A stretch of 64,000 nucleotides of DNA. It comes from Nonomuraea rubra (lineage in GTDB: Bacteria; Actinomycetota; Actinomycetes; Streptosporangiales; Streptosporangiaceae). A program made the translations under genes and the position numbers. Where the stretch lies: contig NZ_JACHMI010000001.1 in assembly GCF_014207985.1 (NCBI RefSeq), positions 7,485,001 to 7,549,000 of the forward strand, in the 5' to 3' direction. The notes beneath the pieces are model-generated. The model was not told the origin of the DNA and ran no database searches. It saw only the letters and a program-made list of their open reading frames with translations. Below are positions 32,413-42,918 of the stretch, one piece after another; positions within the stretch are counted from its first letter, which is position 1, and each line of letters starts with the position of its first letter.

Positions 32413-34284
32413 TCAGCCGGCCCATCGCTCCAGCCACGCGATCATCCGTTCGTTGTAGTCGTACCGGTGCGAGGGCCGGCCGCCGCCCTGGAACAGGTGG
32501 CTGGCCCCGGGATAGCGTACGAGCGTCACGGGCACCCGCCGCTCGCGCAGCGCGGCGAACCACTGCTCGGACTGCCCGATGGGGCAGCGGTCGTCGCTCT
32601 CGCCGTGCAGGAGGAGGGTGGGCGCGGTGACCCGGCCCACGTGGGTGAGCGGCGACTGGGCGGCCAGGTCGCCGGGGCACTCGTACTCCTTGAGCAGGAG
32701 CCCCATGTCGGACGTGCCGCTCATGCTGGTCAGGTCGGTGACGGGGCCGCCGGACACGGCCGCCTTGAACCGGTCCGTGGTGGCGGTCAGCCAGCAGGTC
32801 ATGTAGCCGCCGTAGCTGTATCCGGTGACCGCCAGCCGCTCGGGGTCCGCGACGCCCTCGGCGACCAGGGTGTCCACGGCGGCGAGGAAGTCCTGGGTGT
32901 CGGCCAGGCCCCAGGCGCCCACGGCGGCGGTGTAGAACGCCTCGCCGTAGCCGTCGCTGGCACGGGGGTTGATCGCCAGCACGGTCCAGCCGCGGGCGGC
33001 CAGGATCTGGCGGTAGACGCGGAACCCGTCGAGCACGGGGGCCCAGGCGTTGTGCGGGCCGCCGTGGATGTCGAGCAGGAGCGGCCCGGGGGTGGCGGCG
33101 TTCTCGTCGCGCCAGACGAAGCCCTCGACGACGGTGCCGTCGGGGGCGGTGAAGGTGCGGCGTTCCGGCACGTACGGGTCGAGATCGGCGGGCGCGTGGG
33201 CGGTGAGCCGGCGCGCGGCCGGCTCGCCGGGCTCCAGCAGGTAGATCTCGCCGGCGCTGTGCGGGCTCGCGGCCACGTACGCGAGGCGGCCGGCCGCGGT
33301 GCTGGCCCCGGCGACGCTGACCTCCTCGGGAACGATCTTGGTGGCGAGCTCGCCGCCGGGGATGCGGTAGAGGTGCGTACGGCCGCCGTCGCGGGCGCAG
33401 AACACGAGGTCGTCGCCGAGCAGCGCCGGGGAGGCGCCGGGGTAGCCGGGGTGCCCGGTCATCACGTTGCGGTCGAGGCCGGTCTCGATCTCGGCCGCTC
33501 CGCCGGGGCCCAGCGCGTACAGGCGGACGTGCCCGACGGGGCCGCCCTTCAGCGCGGCGGTGACCAGCCGGTCGCCGAGCCACCACACGCCGCCGCAGAG
33601 GAGCTCGGGCCCGGTCAGCCGCTCGGGCTCGCCGCCGGAGGCGGGCACGGCGAAGGCGGCGCCGCCCGGCCGCAGGTCGCGGTCGGCGGCCGGGTCGGTC
33701 ACGAAGGCCAGCCGCGTCCCGTCCGGCGACCAGGAGGGCTCGCCCGCGTGGAAGTCGCCCTCGGTGACCTGGGTGCTCTCCCCCGAGCCGGCGTCCACCA
33801 CGAACAGGTGCGTGGTGACCCCGCGCAGCAGCCCGGCCCCGTCGGCCTTGTAGTCGAGCCGGTCGATGACGACGGGCGCGTCCAGGTCGGGTTCCGGCCC
33901 GGCCGGTCCCGCGTAGGCGATCCTGGTGCCGTCCGGCGACCAGCGTGCGGGCCCGGCGCCGAGCGGGGCCCGCGTCAGCGCGTACGGCTCGCCGCCATCC
34001 ATGGGCAGCAGGTGGAGCTGCGGCTTGCCGTCCACCGGCCGCAGGAACGCCAGCGTGCGCCCGTCGGGCGACCACCTCGGCGCGCTGCCCCTGGCCAGGC
34101 GGCGCGGCTCGGACTCCGGGGCGGCGAGCCAGATCTCCGTACGGTTCTCGTCGGACTCGCGATCGACGGTGGTGAGCGTGTACGCGACCGCGCCGCCGTC
34201 GGGGCGCAGCGCCGGATCGGAGGGCACGGCGAAACGATGGACGTCATCGAGACCGATACGTGGCATATCCGCACCGTAGGTCAT
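32413..34284 (-). CDS. S9-family serine peptidase (acylaminoacyl-peptidase/DPP type)
   Basis: This is a prolyl-oligopeptidase-family hydrolase of about 623 residues. The N-terminal beta-propeller contains repeated WSPDGTRIAYAG-like blades (TolB/WD40-like). The C-terminal alpha/beta hydrolase holds nucleophile Ser490 in VTGYSYGGYMTCW, the Asp in LLHGESDDRCP and His in YPGASHLF. ATG 34284 was picked because it is the first plausible start after a poorly conserved leader; ATG 34266 is equally possible, and neither has an ideal ribosome site. No signal peptide is present, so it is cytoplasmic. It faces the racemase gene with a 24-base gap, and an N-acyl-peptide substrate would fit the neighbourhood. 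Confidence 0.87.
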   Translation of the reverse strand: MTYGADMPRIGLDDVHRFAVPSDPALRPDGGAVAYTLTTVDRESDENRTEIWLAAPESEPRRLARGSAPRWSPDGRTLAFLRPVDGKPQLHLLPMDGGEPYALTRAPLGAGPARWSPDGTRIAYAGPAGPEPDLDAPVVIDRLDYKADGAGLLRGVTTHLFVVDAGSGESTQVTEGDFHAGEPSWSPDGTRLAFVTDPAADRDLRPGGAAFAVPASGGEPERLTGPELLCGGVWWLGDRLVTAALKGGPVGHVRLYALGPGGAAEIETGLDRNVMTGHPGYPGASPALLGDDLVFCARDGGRTHLYRIPGGELATKIVPEEVSVAGASTAAGRLAYVAASPHSAGEIYLLEPGEPAARRLTAHAPADLDPYVPERRTFTAPDGTVVEGFVWRDENAATPGPLLLDIHGGPHNAWAPVLDGFRVYRQILAARGWTVLAINPRASDGYGEAFYTAAVGAWGLADTQDFLAAVDTLVAEGVADPERLAVTGYSYGGYMTCWLTATTDRFKAAVSGGPVTDLTSMSGTSDMGLLLKEYECPGDLAAQSPLTHVGRVTAPTLLLHGESDDRCPIGQSEQWFAALRERRVPVTLVRYPGASHLFQGGGRPSHRYDYNERMIAWLERWAG

Positions 34285-34470
34285 CTCCACCCGGTCTGCT
34301 TCGGTCTGCCGGACGAACAGCGGGGCCCGCGTTGTGCCACCCGCCAACCGGGTCGAGGACAATGTGAGGGAGGACGTTAAGGTGTGATGATCCTCCGCCG
34401 GTTTCGGCACCTCACTTCCCGAGCAGCGGGCCCGCCCTGTGGCGGCGTTCGCGAGATTGGATGGTCAACG

Positions 34471-35766
34471 ATGGTTGGCAAGCCGGAACGGCAGGTGGCC
34501 GTGTTCGGTGCCGGGTACATCGGTCTGGTGACCGGTGCCTGCCTCGCCGAGCTGGGGCACCGGGTGGTGGTCCGGGACATCGACCCCGACAAGGTGGACC
34601 TGCTGCGCTCCGGCGACGTGCCGATCTACGAGCCCGGCCTCGGCGACCTGATCGTCAGGAACAAGGAGCGGCTGACCTTCACGCTGGATCTCGCGGAGAC
34701 GCTCGACGGCGCCGAGATCGCGTACGTGTGCGTGGACACGCCGCCCTCGGCCTCCGGCGACGCGGACCTGTCCCGGATCTGGTCGGTGGTGAAGTCGCTG
34801 GAGGGCGCCACGCACCTGAAGGCGGTGGTGGTCAAGTCGACCGTGCCGGTCGGCACCGGCGCCCGGGTGCGGGCCGCGCTCGACGCGGCGGGCCTGGCCC
34901 ACGTCGGGTACGCCGCCAACCCCGAGTTCACCGCCGAGGGCCGCGCGGTCACCGACTTCATGCACCCCGACCGCATCGTCATCGGCGCGGCCGACGAGGC
35001 CACCGCGCAGCTCATCGCCGACCTGCACGACGGCGTGGAGGGCCCGGTCGTCGTGATGGACGTGCGCTCGGCCGAGATGGTCAAGCTCGCCTCCAACGCG
35101 CTGCTCGCCACGAAGATCAGCTTCATCAACGAGATCGCCACGCTGTGCGAGAAGACCGGCGCCGACGTCGAGGAGGTGGCCCGCGCCGTCGGTCTCGACC
35201 ACCGCCTCGGCCCGCACTTCCTGCGGCCCGGCATCGGCTGGGGCGGCTCCTGCTTCCCGAAGGACTCCGAGGCGCTGCGGCAGCTCGCCAGCAACACCGG
35301 CTACCACCTGCAGCTCCTGTCGGCCGTGATCGAGGTCAACAACCTGCAGAAGCGCCGGGCGATCCAGAAGCTGAAGGACGAGCTGGGCACGCTGGCGGGC
35401 ATGCGGGTGGCGCTGCTCGGGCTGACGTTCAAGCCGGGCACCGACGACATGCGGGAGGCGACCAGCACGGTGCTGGCCGGCCGGCTGCTGGCCGAGGGCG
35501 CCGAGGTGCACTGCTGGGACCCGATGGCCCGGCCGGGCGAGGTGGAGCCGTGGATCTCCACGACCCGTCACGCCACGCCGGAGGAGGCGCTGGCGGGCGC
35601 CGACGCGGCGATCGTGGTGACCGAGTGGCCGCAGCTCAAGGAGGTCGACTGGGCGCAGGCGGCCTCGGCGATGCGGCGGCCGGTGCTCTTCGACGGCCGC
35701 AACCTGCTGGACCCGGCGGGGATGCGCGCGCTCGGGTACACGTACATGGGCGTCGGCAGGCCGTAG
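34471..35766 (+). CDS. UDP-glucose/GDP-mannose 6-dehydrogenase
   Basis: This is a 431-residue NAD-dependent four-electron dehydrogenase that makes a UDP-uronic acid from UDP-glucose (or GDP-mannose equivalent). The Rossmann site is VAVFGAGYIGLVTGACLAELGH. The catalytic Cys261 lies in GWGGSCFPKDSEAL, with the usual KSTVPVGTG and NPEFTAEGRAV segments. The C-terminal UDP-binding domain begins near LLGLTFKPGTDDMREA. ATG 34471 matches the family N-terminus. It would feed cell-surface polysaccharide synthesis. A weak hairpin follows the stop. Confidence 0.9.
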   Translation: MVGKPERQVAVFGAGYIGLVTGACLAELGHRVVVRDIDPDKVDLLRSGDVPIYEPGLGDLIVRNKERLTFTLDLAETLDGAEIAYVCVDTPPSASGDADLSRIWSVVKSLEGATHLKAVVVKSTVPVGTGARVRAALDAAGLAHVGYAANPEFTAEGRAVTDFMHPDRIVIGAADEATAQLIADLHDGVEGPVVVMDVRSAEMVKLASNALLATKISFINEIATLCEKTGADVEEVARAVGLDHRLGPHFLRPGIGWGGSCFPKDSEALRQLASNTGYHLQLLSAVIEVNNLQKRRAIQKLKDELGTLAGMRVALLGLTFKPGTDDMREATSTVLAGRLLAEGAEVHCWDPMARPGEVEPWISTTRHATPEEALAGADAAIVVTEWPQLKEVDWAQAASAMRRPVLFDGRNLLDPAGMRALGYTYMGVGRP

Positions 35767-35769
35767 CCC

Positions 35770-35790
35770 CCGCGGAATAATCCGTTGCGG
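35770..35790 (+). terminator. Weak hairpin after the UDP-sugar dehydrogenase gene
   Basis: CGGA (35773-35776) pairs with TCCG (35781-35784) around an ATAA loop, and CCG/CGG can extend the stem across a small bulge. It starts 4 bases after the stop codon. It is short, with no U-tract. Confidence 0.3.
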
Positions 35791-35989
35791 TGCGGTGCTG
35801 ATCCCCGCACTATGTTCCTCATGTTCCCGTACGCGCGCCTCGCGACGCCCGCAGCCTCGCTGCCGGGCTCGTACGCGTGCGACGGCCTGGAGCGCTGACC
35901 TCTTCCCGTTAGTTCCGGAGTGACCCGGCGGGGGGAGGTTGACGACCCTGACGGGTCACCACGGATCCAGGTTCTGGGAAAGGGAACCG

Positions 35990-37165
35990 ATGGCCAAGCA
36001 GGCCTATGTACGGAACAAGCCGCATCTCAACATCGGCACGATGGGGCACGTCGACCACGGCAAGACCACGCTGACCGCCGCCATCACCAAGGTGCTGGCG
36101 GAGCGCGGGCAGGCCACGTACACGCCGTTCGAGCGGATCGACCGGACGCCGGAGGAGGCGTCCAGGGGGATCACGATCAACATCTCGCACGTCGAGTACG
36201 AGACCGCGACCCGCCACTACGCGCACGTGGACATGCCGGGGCACGCCGACTACGTGAAGAACATGATCACGGGGGCGGCGCAGCTCGACGGCGCGATCCT
36301 CGTCGTGTCCGCGCACGACGGGATCATGCCGCAGACCAGGGAGCACGTGCTGCTCGCCAAGCGGGTCGGCGTCGAGCACCTGGTCGTGGCCGTCAACAAG
36401 GCCGACGGCGCCGACCCGGAGCTGACCGACCTGGTCGAGCTGGAGCTGCAGGACCTGCTCGCCGAGCACGGGTACCACGGCGTCCCGATGGTCCGGGTGT
36501 CCGGGCTGCGGGCGCTGGAGGGCGACCCGGTCTGGACGGCGTCGGTCGAGGCGCTGCTCGACGCGGTGGACACGCACATCCCCGTGCCGGTGCGGTACGT
36601 GGACGCGCCGTTCCTGATGCCGGTCGAGAACGTGCTGACCGTCACCGGGCGCGGCACGGTCGTCACCGGGGCCATCGAGCGGGGCACGGTGCGGATCGGC
36701 GACACGGTCGAGGTGGTCGGGTTCGGTGACGCCTTCTCCGCCGTCGTGACGGGCGTGGAGACGTTCGGCAAGACGATGGAGCGGGGCGAGGCCGGCGACA
36801 ACGCCGCCGTACTGCTGCGCGGGGTGCGCCGCGAGCAGGTGCGGCGGGGCATGGTGCTGGCGGCGCCCGGCACCCAGCACGCCCGCGGCCGGTTCACCGC
36901 CCGCGTCTACCTCCTCACGCCGGAGGAGGGCGGGCGGAGGCGGCCCGTCACGTCGGGGTACCGGCCGCAGTTCTACCTGCGGACGACGGACGTGCCGGGC
37001 GAGCTCGTCCTGCCGGACGACGCCGGGGCGCTGCCTGGGGAGACGGTGGAGGTGACGGTCGAGCTGGGCAAGGCGGTCGCGGTCGAGCCGGGGCTCGGCT
37101 TCGCCATCCGCGAGGGCGGCCTCACGGTCGGCGCGGGCACCGTCCTGACGGTCCCGGCCGCCTGA
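35990..37165 (+). CDS. tuf: Stand-alone EF-Tu paralogue (EF-Tu3-like)
   Basis: This is a 391-residue translation elongation factor Tu with all GTPase motifs: P-loop GHVDHGKT, switch [16 protein letters not shown]3 [12 protein letters not shown] and NKAD. Domains 2 and 3 are complete ([36 protein letters not shown]). It looks more like the divergent streptomycete EF-Tu3 than like a housekeeping Tuf, and is a few residues short, with a two-residue gap near HGYHGVPMV. It is not in a str operon; UDP-sugar dehydrogenase lies upstream. AAAGGG precedes the ATG by 5 bases. A stress-linked or antibiotic-insensitive second EF-Tu is plausible. Confidence 0.92.
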   Translation: MAKQAYVRNKPHLNIGTMGHVDHGKTTLTAAITKVLAERGQATYTPFERIDRTPEEASRGITINISHVEYETATRHYAHVDMPGHADYVKNMITGAAQLDGAILVVSAHDGIMPQTREHVLLAKRVGVEHLVVAVNKADGADPELTDLVELELQDLLAEHGYHGVPMVRVSGLRALEGDPVWTASVEALLDAVDTHIPVPVRYVDAPFLMPVENVLTVTGRGTVVTGAIERGTVRIGDTVEVVGFGDAFSAVVTGVETFGKTMERGEAGDNAAVLLRGVRREQVRRGMVLAAPGTQHARGRFTARVYLLTPEEGGRRRPVTSGYRPQFYLRTTDVPGELVLPDDAGALPGETVEVTVELGKAVAVEPGLGFAIREGGLTVGAGTVLTVPAA

Positions 37166-37182
37166 CGCCACACCCGCCAACC

Positions 37183-37213
37183 GGTGCGGGACCGGCTCCA
37201 ACGGTCCCGCACC
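37183..37213. terminator. Intrinsic terminator-like hairpin after the EF-Tu gene
   Basis: A perfect 12-bp stem (37183-37194 with 37202-37213) closes a 7-base loop. It begins 18 bases after the EF-Tu stop codon. The convergent beta-galactosidase gene ends about 190 bases further on, so the hairpin may act on both strands. The rest of the 241-base spacer holds only GC-rich simple sequence. Confidence 0.7.
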
Positions 37214-37272
37214 ACGGCCCCGGCCTCACCCGGCCGCATACCACCCGTGCCACGCACGGCGTCCCGCACACG

Positions 37273-37314
37273 GCGCCACGCGCACCGCGCCACACGCACC
37301 GCGCCACGCGCACC
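37273..37314. repeat. 14-bp tandem repeat, three copies
   Basis: Three consecutive units of GCGCCACGCGCACC (the middle one with a single change) lie in the convergent spacer between EF-Tu and beta-galactosidase. The unit is not a multiple of three and I see no gene across it. Confidence 0.7.
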
Positions 37315-37406
37315 GCGCGCGGCGCCACGGGCGGAGAGGGGCGCGGCCGTGTGGGAGCACGCCGAAGGCCGGGCCCACCAGGCGGGGGTCGGCCCTCGGT
37401 CGTCGG

Positions 37407-40250
<2,844 letters not shown>

Positions 40251-40300
40251 TCAGCGATGGGGTCGCTGTCCGTCCCCTTCGCCCGCGCGCCGGCGGGGCG

Positions 40301-41617
40301 TCATCCCCCGGGCGCCCGGTGGCGGCAGGGCCGGATGGCCGCGGTGCCCGAGGAGGCGGCCAGGTAGCCGGCCAGCAGCGCCTCCGCGACCGCGCCCACG
40401 GCGGCGTCACCGGGCAGGAAGGCGGGGCTGTGCAGGCCGCTCTCGGTGTCCACGCCCACGAACATCATCAGCGACGCCGCCACGTCGCCGTAGCGGGCGA
40501 AGTCGTCGGCCCCGCACGAGCGCAGCTCGTCGTTCACCGTCCACCCGTGCTCCCGCAGCCGCTCCCCCGTCCTGGCGGCCAGCGACGGGTCGTTGATCAG
40601 GACCGGCTCGCCGGGAATGATCTCGACGACGGCGTTGCACCCGTACGCCCTGGCCGTGTCCTCGGCGACCTGCGTGAACCTGCGGTGCAGCCGCCGGCGC
40701 CACTCCTGCGACATGGTCCTGAGCGTGCCCCGCGCCGTCGCCTCCCCGGGCACGGCGTTGGGCGCGGTGCCGGCGTTGACCGTGCCGAACGTCACCACCG
40801 TCGGTGCCATCGGGTCCGCGACCCGGCTGACGAGCTGCTGCGCCGCCACGATCACCTGCGCCATGGCGAGCACGGGGTCGCGGGTGAGATGCGGGTACGC
40901 GGCGTGCCCCTCGCCTCCCTTGACGGTCACCCTGAACTCGTCGGAGGCGGCGTTCACCGGGCCCGGGGTGCAGGCGATCGTGCCTTCCGGCAGGACGGGC
41001 TGCACGTGGGCGCCGATCATGGCGCGGACGTCGTGCCTGCCGAGCACGCCGGAGGTGACGACGTCGAGCGCCCCGGAGGGGAAGGTCTCCTCGCGCGGCT
41101 GCAGCACCGCGAGCAGCGGCACGACGCCGCTCCCTGCCTCCGCCGCCTCCGCCGCCTCCACCGGCTCGGCCACGGCCTCTCCGGCGTCTCCGGCGACCGT
41201 CCCGGGACCGGTGCCGGGAACGTCCCCCGAGACGACGTCCGCGACGGCGCGGGCGAGCGCGACCACGGCGGCCAGGTGCACGTCGTGGCCGCAGGCGTGC
41301 ATGGCGCCGTTGACGGCGGCCCAGGGCACGCCGGTGCGCTCGGCGATCGGCAGCGCGTCCAGTTCCCCCCGCACCCCCACCGCCGGCCCCGGCCCGCCGG
41401 CCCGCACCACCGCACCCGTCCCCGCCACGTACTCGACCACCGAGCCGGGCAGCGCCGCGAGCACCCGCCGCAGCGTCGGCTCCTCCTCCCCCGACACGCA
41501 CGGCACGGCGTGCAGCTCCCGCCGCAGCGCCACGGCGGCGGGCAGCTCGCGGTGCAGCGCCGCCCGCAACGCCACCTCCACGGCCACCTTCCGGCCGCCG
41601 ACGAACGTCCCCGCCAT
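40301..41617 (-). CDS. M20-family amidohydrolase/metallopeptidase
   Basis: This is a 438-residue M20 enzyme (aminoacylase/hippurate hydrolase type). The dinuclear-metal motifs are MHACGHDVHLAAV, GELDALPI and LQPREETFPSGA, and the dimerisation domain starts near VKGGEGHAAYPHL. A low-complexity insertion of about 30 residues (GDVPGTGPG then EAAEAAEAG) interrupts the catalytic domain between two strands. It follows the metal-dependent amidohydrolase gene by 56 bases, so both are probably co-expressed to open an amide or N-acyl bond. It could also be the missing deacylase for the GNAT/racemase pair 9 kb away. Confidence 0.85.
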   Translation of the reverse strand: MAGTFVGGRKVAVEVALRAALHRELPAAVALRRELHAVPCVSGEEEPTLRRVLAALPGSVVEYVAGTGAVVRAGGPGPAVGVRGELDALPIAERTGVPWAAVNGAMHACGHDVHLAAVVALARAVADVVSGDVPGTGPGTVAGDAGEAVAEPVEAAEAAEAGSGVVPLLAVLQPREETFPSGALDVVTSGVLGRHDVRAMIGAHVQPVLPEGTIACTPGPVNAASDEFRVTVKGGEGHAAYPHLTRDPVLAMAQVIVAAQQLVSRVADPMAPTVVTFGTVNAGTAPNAVPGEATARGTLRTMSQEWRRRLHRRFTQVAEDTARAYGCNAVVEIIPGEPVLINDPSLAARTGERLREHGWTVNDELRSCGADDFARYGDVAASLMMFVGVDTESGLHSPAFLPGDAAVGAVAEALLAGYLAASSGTAAIRPCRHRAPGG

Positions 41618-41673
41618 GAACCCCCCAACCGCCGTAGTATCAACGGGTCGAACGCTGCCCCCGGAATCACCTT

Positions 41674-42819
41674 TCAGGCCAGCCCGTAAACGCGCCGCGC
41701 GTTCTCCACCCCCACCATGGTGGCCACCCGCACCGCCTGAGCCGACGACCACTCGCCGTCCGCCACGAACCCGCCCAGCACCCGCGCCATCGCCCGCCGC
41801 CACAACACCGACCCCAGGTGGTGCAGCTCGGCCGGCCCCCACGCGTCGGAGGAGTAGAGCAGCTTCGCGAACGGCGCCACCTCCAGGCTCTCGGCCACCA
41901 CCGCCGCGCCGCGCGCCCCCGTGTAGTTGACGCCGAGCCCCACGTCGAAGAAGACGTTCGGGTACGCCTGCGCCAGGAACCCCGCGTGCCGCTGGTACGG
42001 GTAGCAGTGCAGCAACAGCAGCGGCACCCCGGTCGGCTCGGCCAGCTCGATCAGCCCGCGCAGCAGCAGCGGGTCGGCCCGCCGCAGGTCCAGGTCCGGG
42101 TCCCCGAAGCCGGTGTGGAACTGCAGGGGCAGCCCCCGCTCCAGCCCCGCCCAGATGAGATGCCGCACCAGTACGGGATCCGCCAGCCGCCCGCCCCCGC
42201 CGGCCAGCCACCGCCCGGCGGCCTCGGCGACCTCCGCCCGCGACGGCGGCGCGGGGTCGAAGTCGAGCCCGCACCGGTAGGCGGCCACGCTCTTGAGCCC
42301 GCGCGCCGTCCGCGTACGCTCCTCCAGCGCCTCGGCGAACCGCCCGGCGAACGCGCCGGCCCCGCACCCGGAGGCGGCCACCTGCTCGGCCACGCTCTCC
42401 AGGCGCACCACCTCGTCGGCGGGCGCCCCGCACGCCTCCGCCATGCCCGAGGGCCCGAGCAGCTCCTCGCCCCGGTAGCCCGTCTCGACCAGCAGATGCC
42501 CGAGCCCGGCGGCACCGAGCAGCAGCCGGTTGACCTCGTCGGCGCCGAGCCTGGCCCGCCTGGCGAGGTACTCCTCGGGCGTGCAGAAGGGTTCGAGGCC
42601 GAGCACGGGCGCGCAGTGGCGCAGGACGGCGAGGCCGAGCTGGGAGTCGAACGGGCTCGCCCAGTCGGGCACGGGCCGGTCGGACTCGCTGAGCATCCCC
42701 TCGAACGCCACGCGCGACAGGTCGTGCGGCACGGCCCCGTGCGTGTGGTGGTCCACCAGTGGCAGCTCCTCGATGGCACGGGCCAGCCCGGCGGGCACGA
42801 GATCGAACTCCATGGTCAT
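41674..42819 (-). CDS. Metal-dependent amidohydrolase (amidohydrolase_2 / FluG N-domain type)
   Basis: This is a 381-residue TIM-barrel amidohydrolase. Metal ligands are visible in LVDHHTHGAV at the N-terminus, LQFHTGFGDPD in the centre, LLLHCYPYQRHAGFLA and the closing LYSSDAWGP. The pattern resembles the amidohydrolase half of FluG-type proteins and glucuronate-isomerase relatives. GGAGG precedes ATG 42819 by 7 bases; ATG 42813 is an internal alternative. It is the promoter-proximal gene of a pair with the M20 enzyme. No glutamine-synthetase gene, the usual third member in some actinobacteria, is present in the window. Confidence 0.78.
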   Translation of the reverse strand: MTMEFDLVPAGLARAIEELPLVDHHTHGAVPHDLSRVAFEGMLSESDRPVPDWASPFDSQLGLAVLRHCAPVLGLEPFCTPEEYLARRARLGADEVNRLLLGAAGLGHLLVETGYRGEELLGPSGMAEACGAPADEVVRLESVAEQVAASGCGAGAFAGRFAEALEERTRTARGLKSVAAYRCGLDFDPAPPSRAEVAEAAGRWLAGGGGRLADPVLVRHLIWAGLERGLPLQFHTGFGDPDLDLRRADPLLLRGLIELAEPTGVPLLLLHCYPYQRHAGFLAQAYPNVFFDVGLGVNYTGARGAAVVAESLEVAPFAKLLYSSDAWGPAELHHLGSVLWRRAMARVLGGFVADGEWSSAQAVRVATMVGVENARRVYGLA

Positions 42820-42871
42820 CGGTGAACCTCCCCCGCTCTCGTACCCGCGGCCCCTGGAGCGGACACGCGAA

Positions 42872-42906
42872 GGGCCCCGCGGGACGATCACCGTCCCGCG
42901 GGGCCC
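42872..42906 (-). terminator. Strong hairpin terminator after the phosphodiester glycosidase gene
   Basis: A perfect 15-bp GC-rich stem (42872-42886 with 42892-42906) closes a 5-base loop ATCAC. It begins 13 bases after the stop of the minus-strand gene ending at 42919 and before the amidohydrolase gene, so it isolates the amidohydrolase-M20 unit from upstream transcription. Confidence 0.8.
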
Positions 42907-42918
42907 CCGGAGCGCAGG

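Noticed and set aside
35812..35898. 28-codon ORF (MFLMFPYARLATPAASLPGS...) upstream of the EF-Tu gene
   Set aside because: No ribosome site precedes it and its codons look like ordinary GC-rich intergenic sequence; not supported as a gene.
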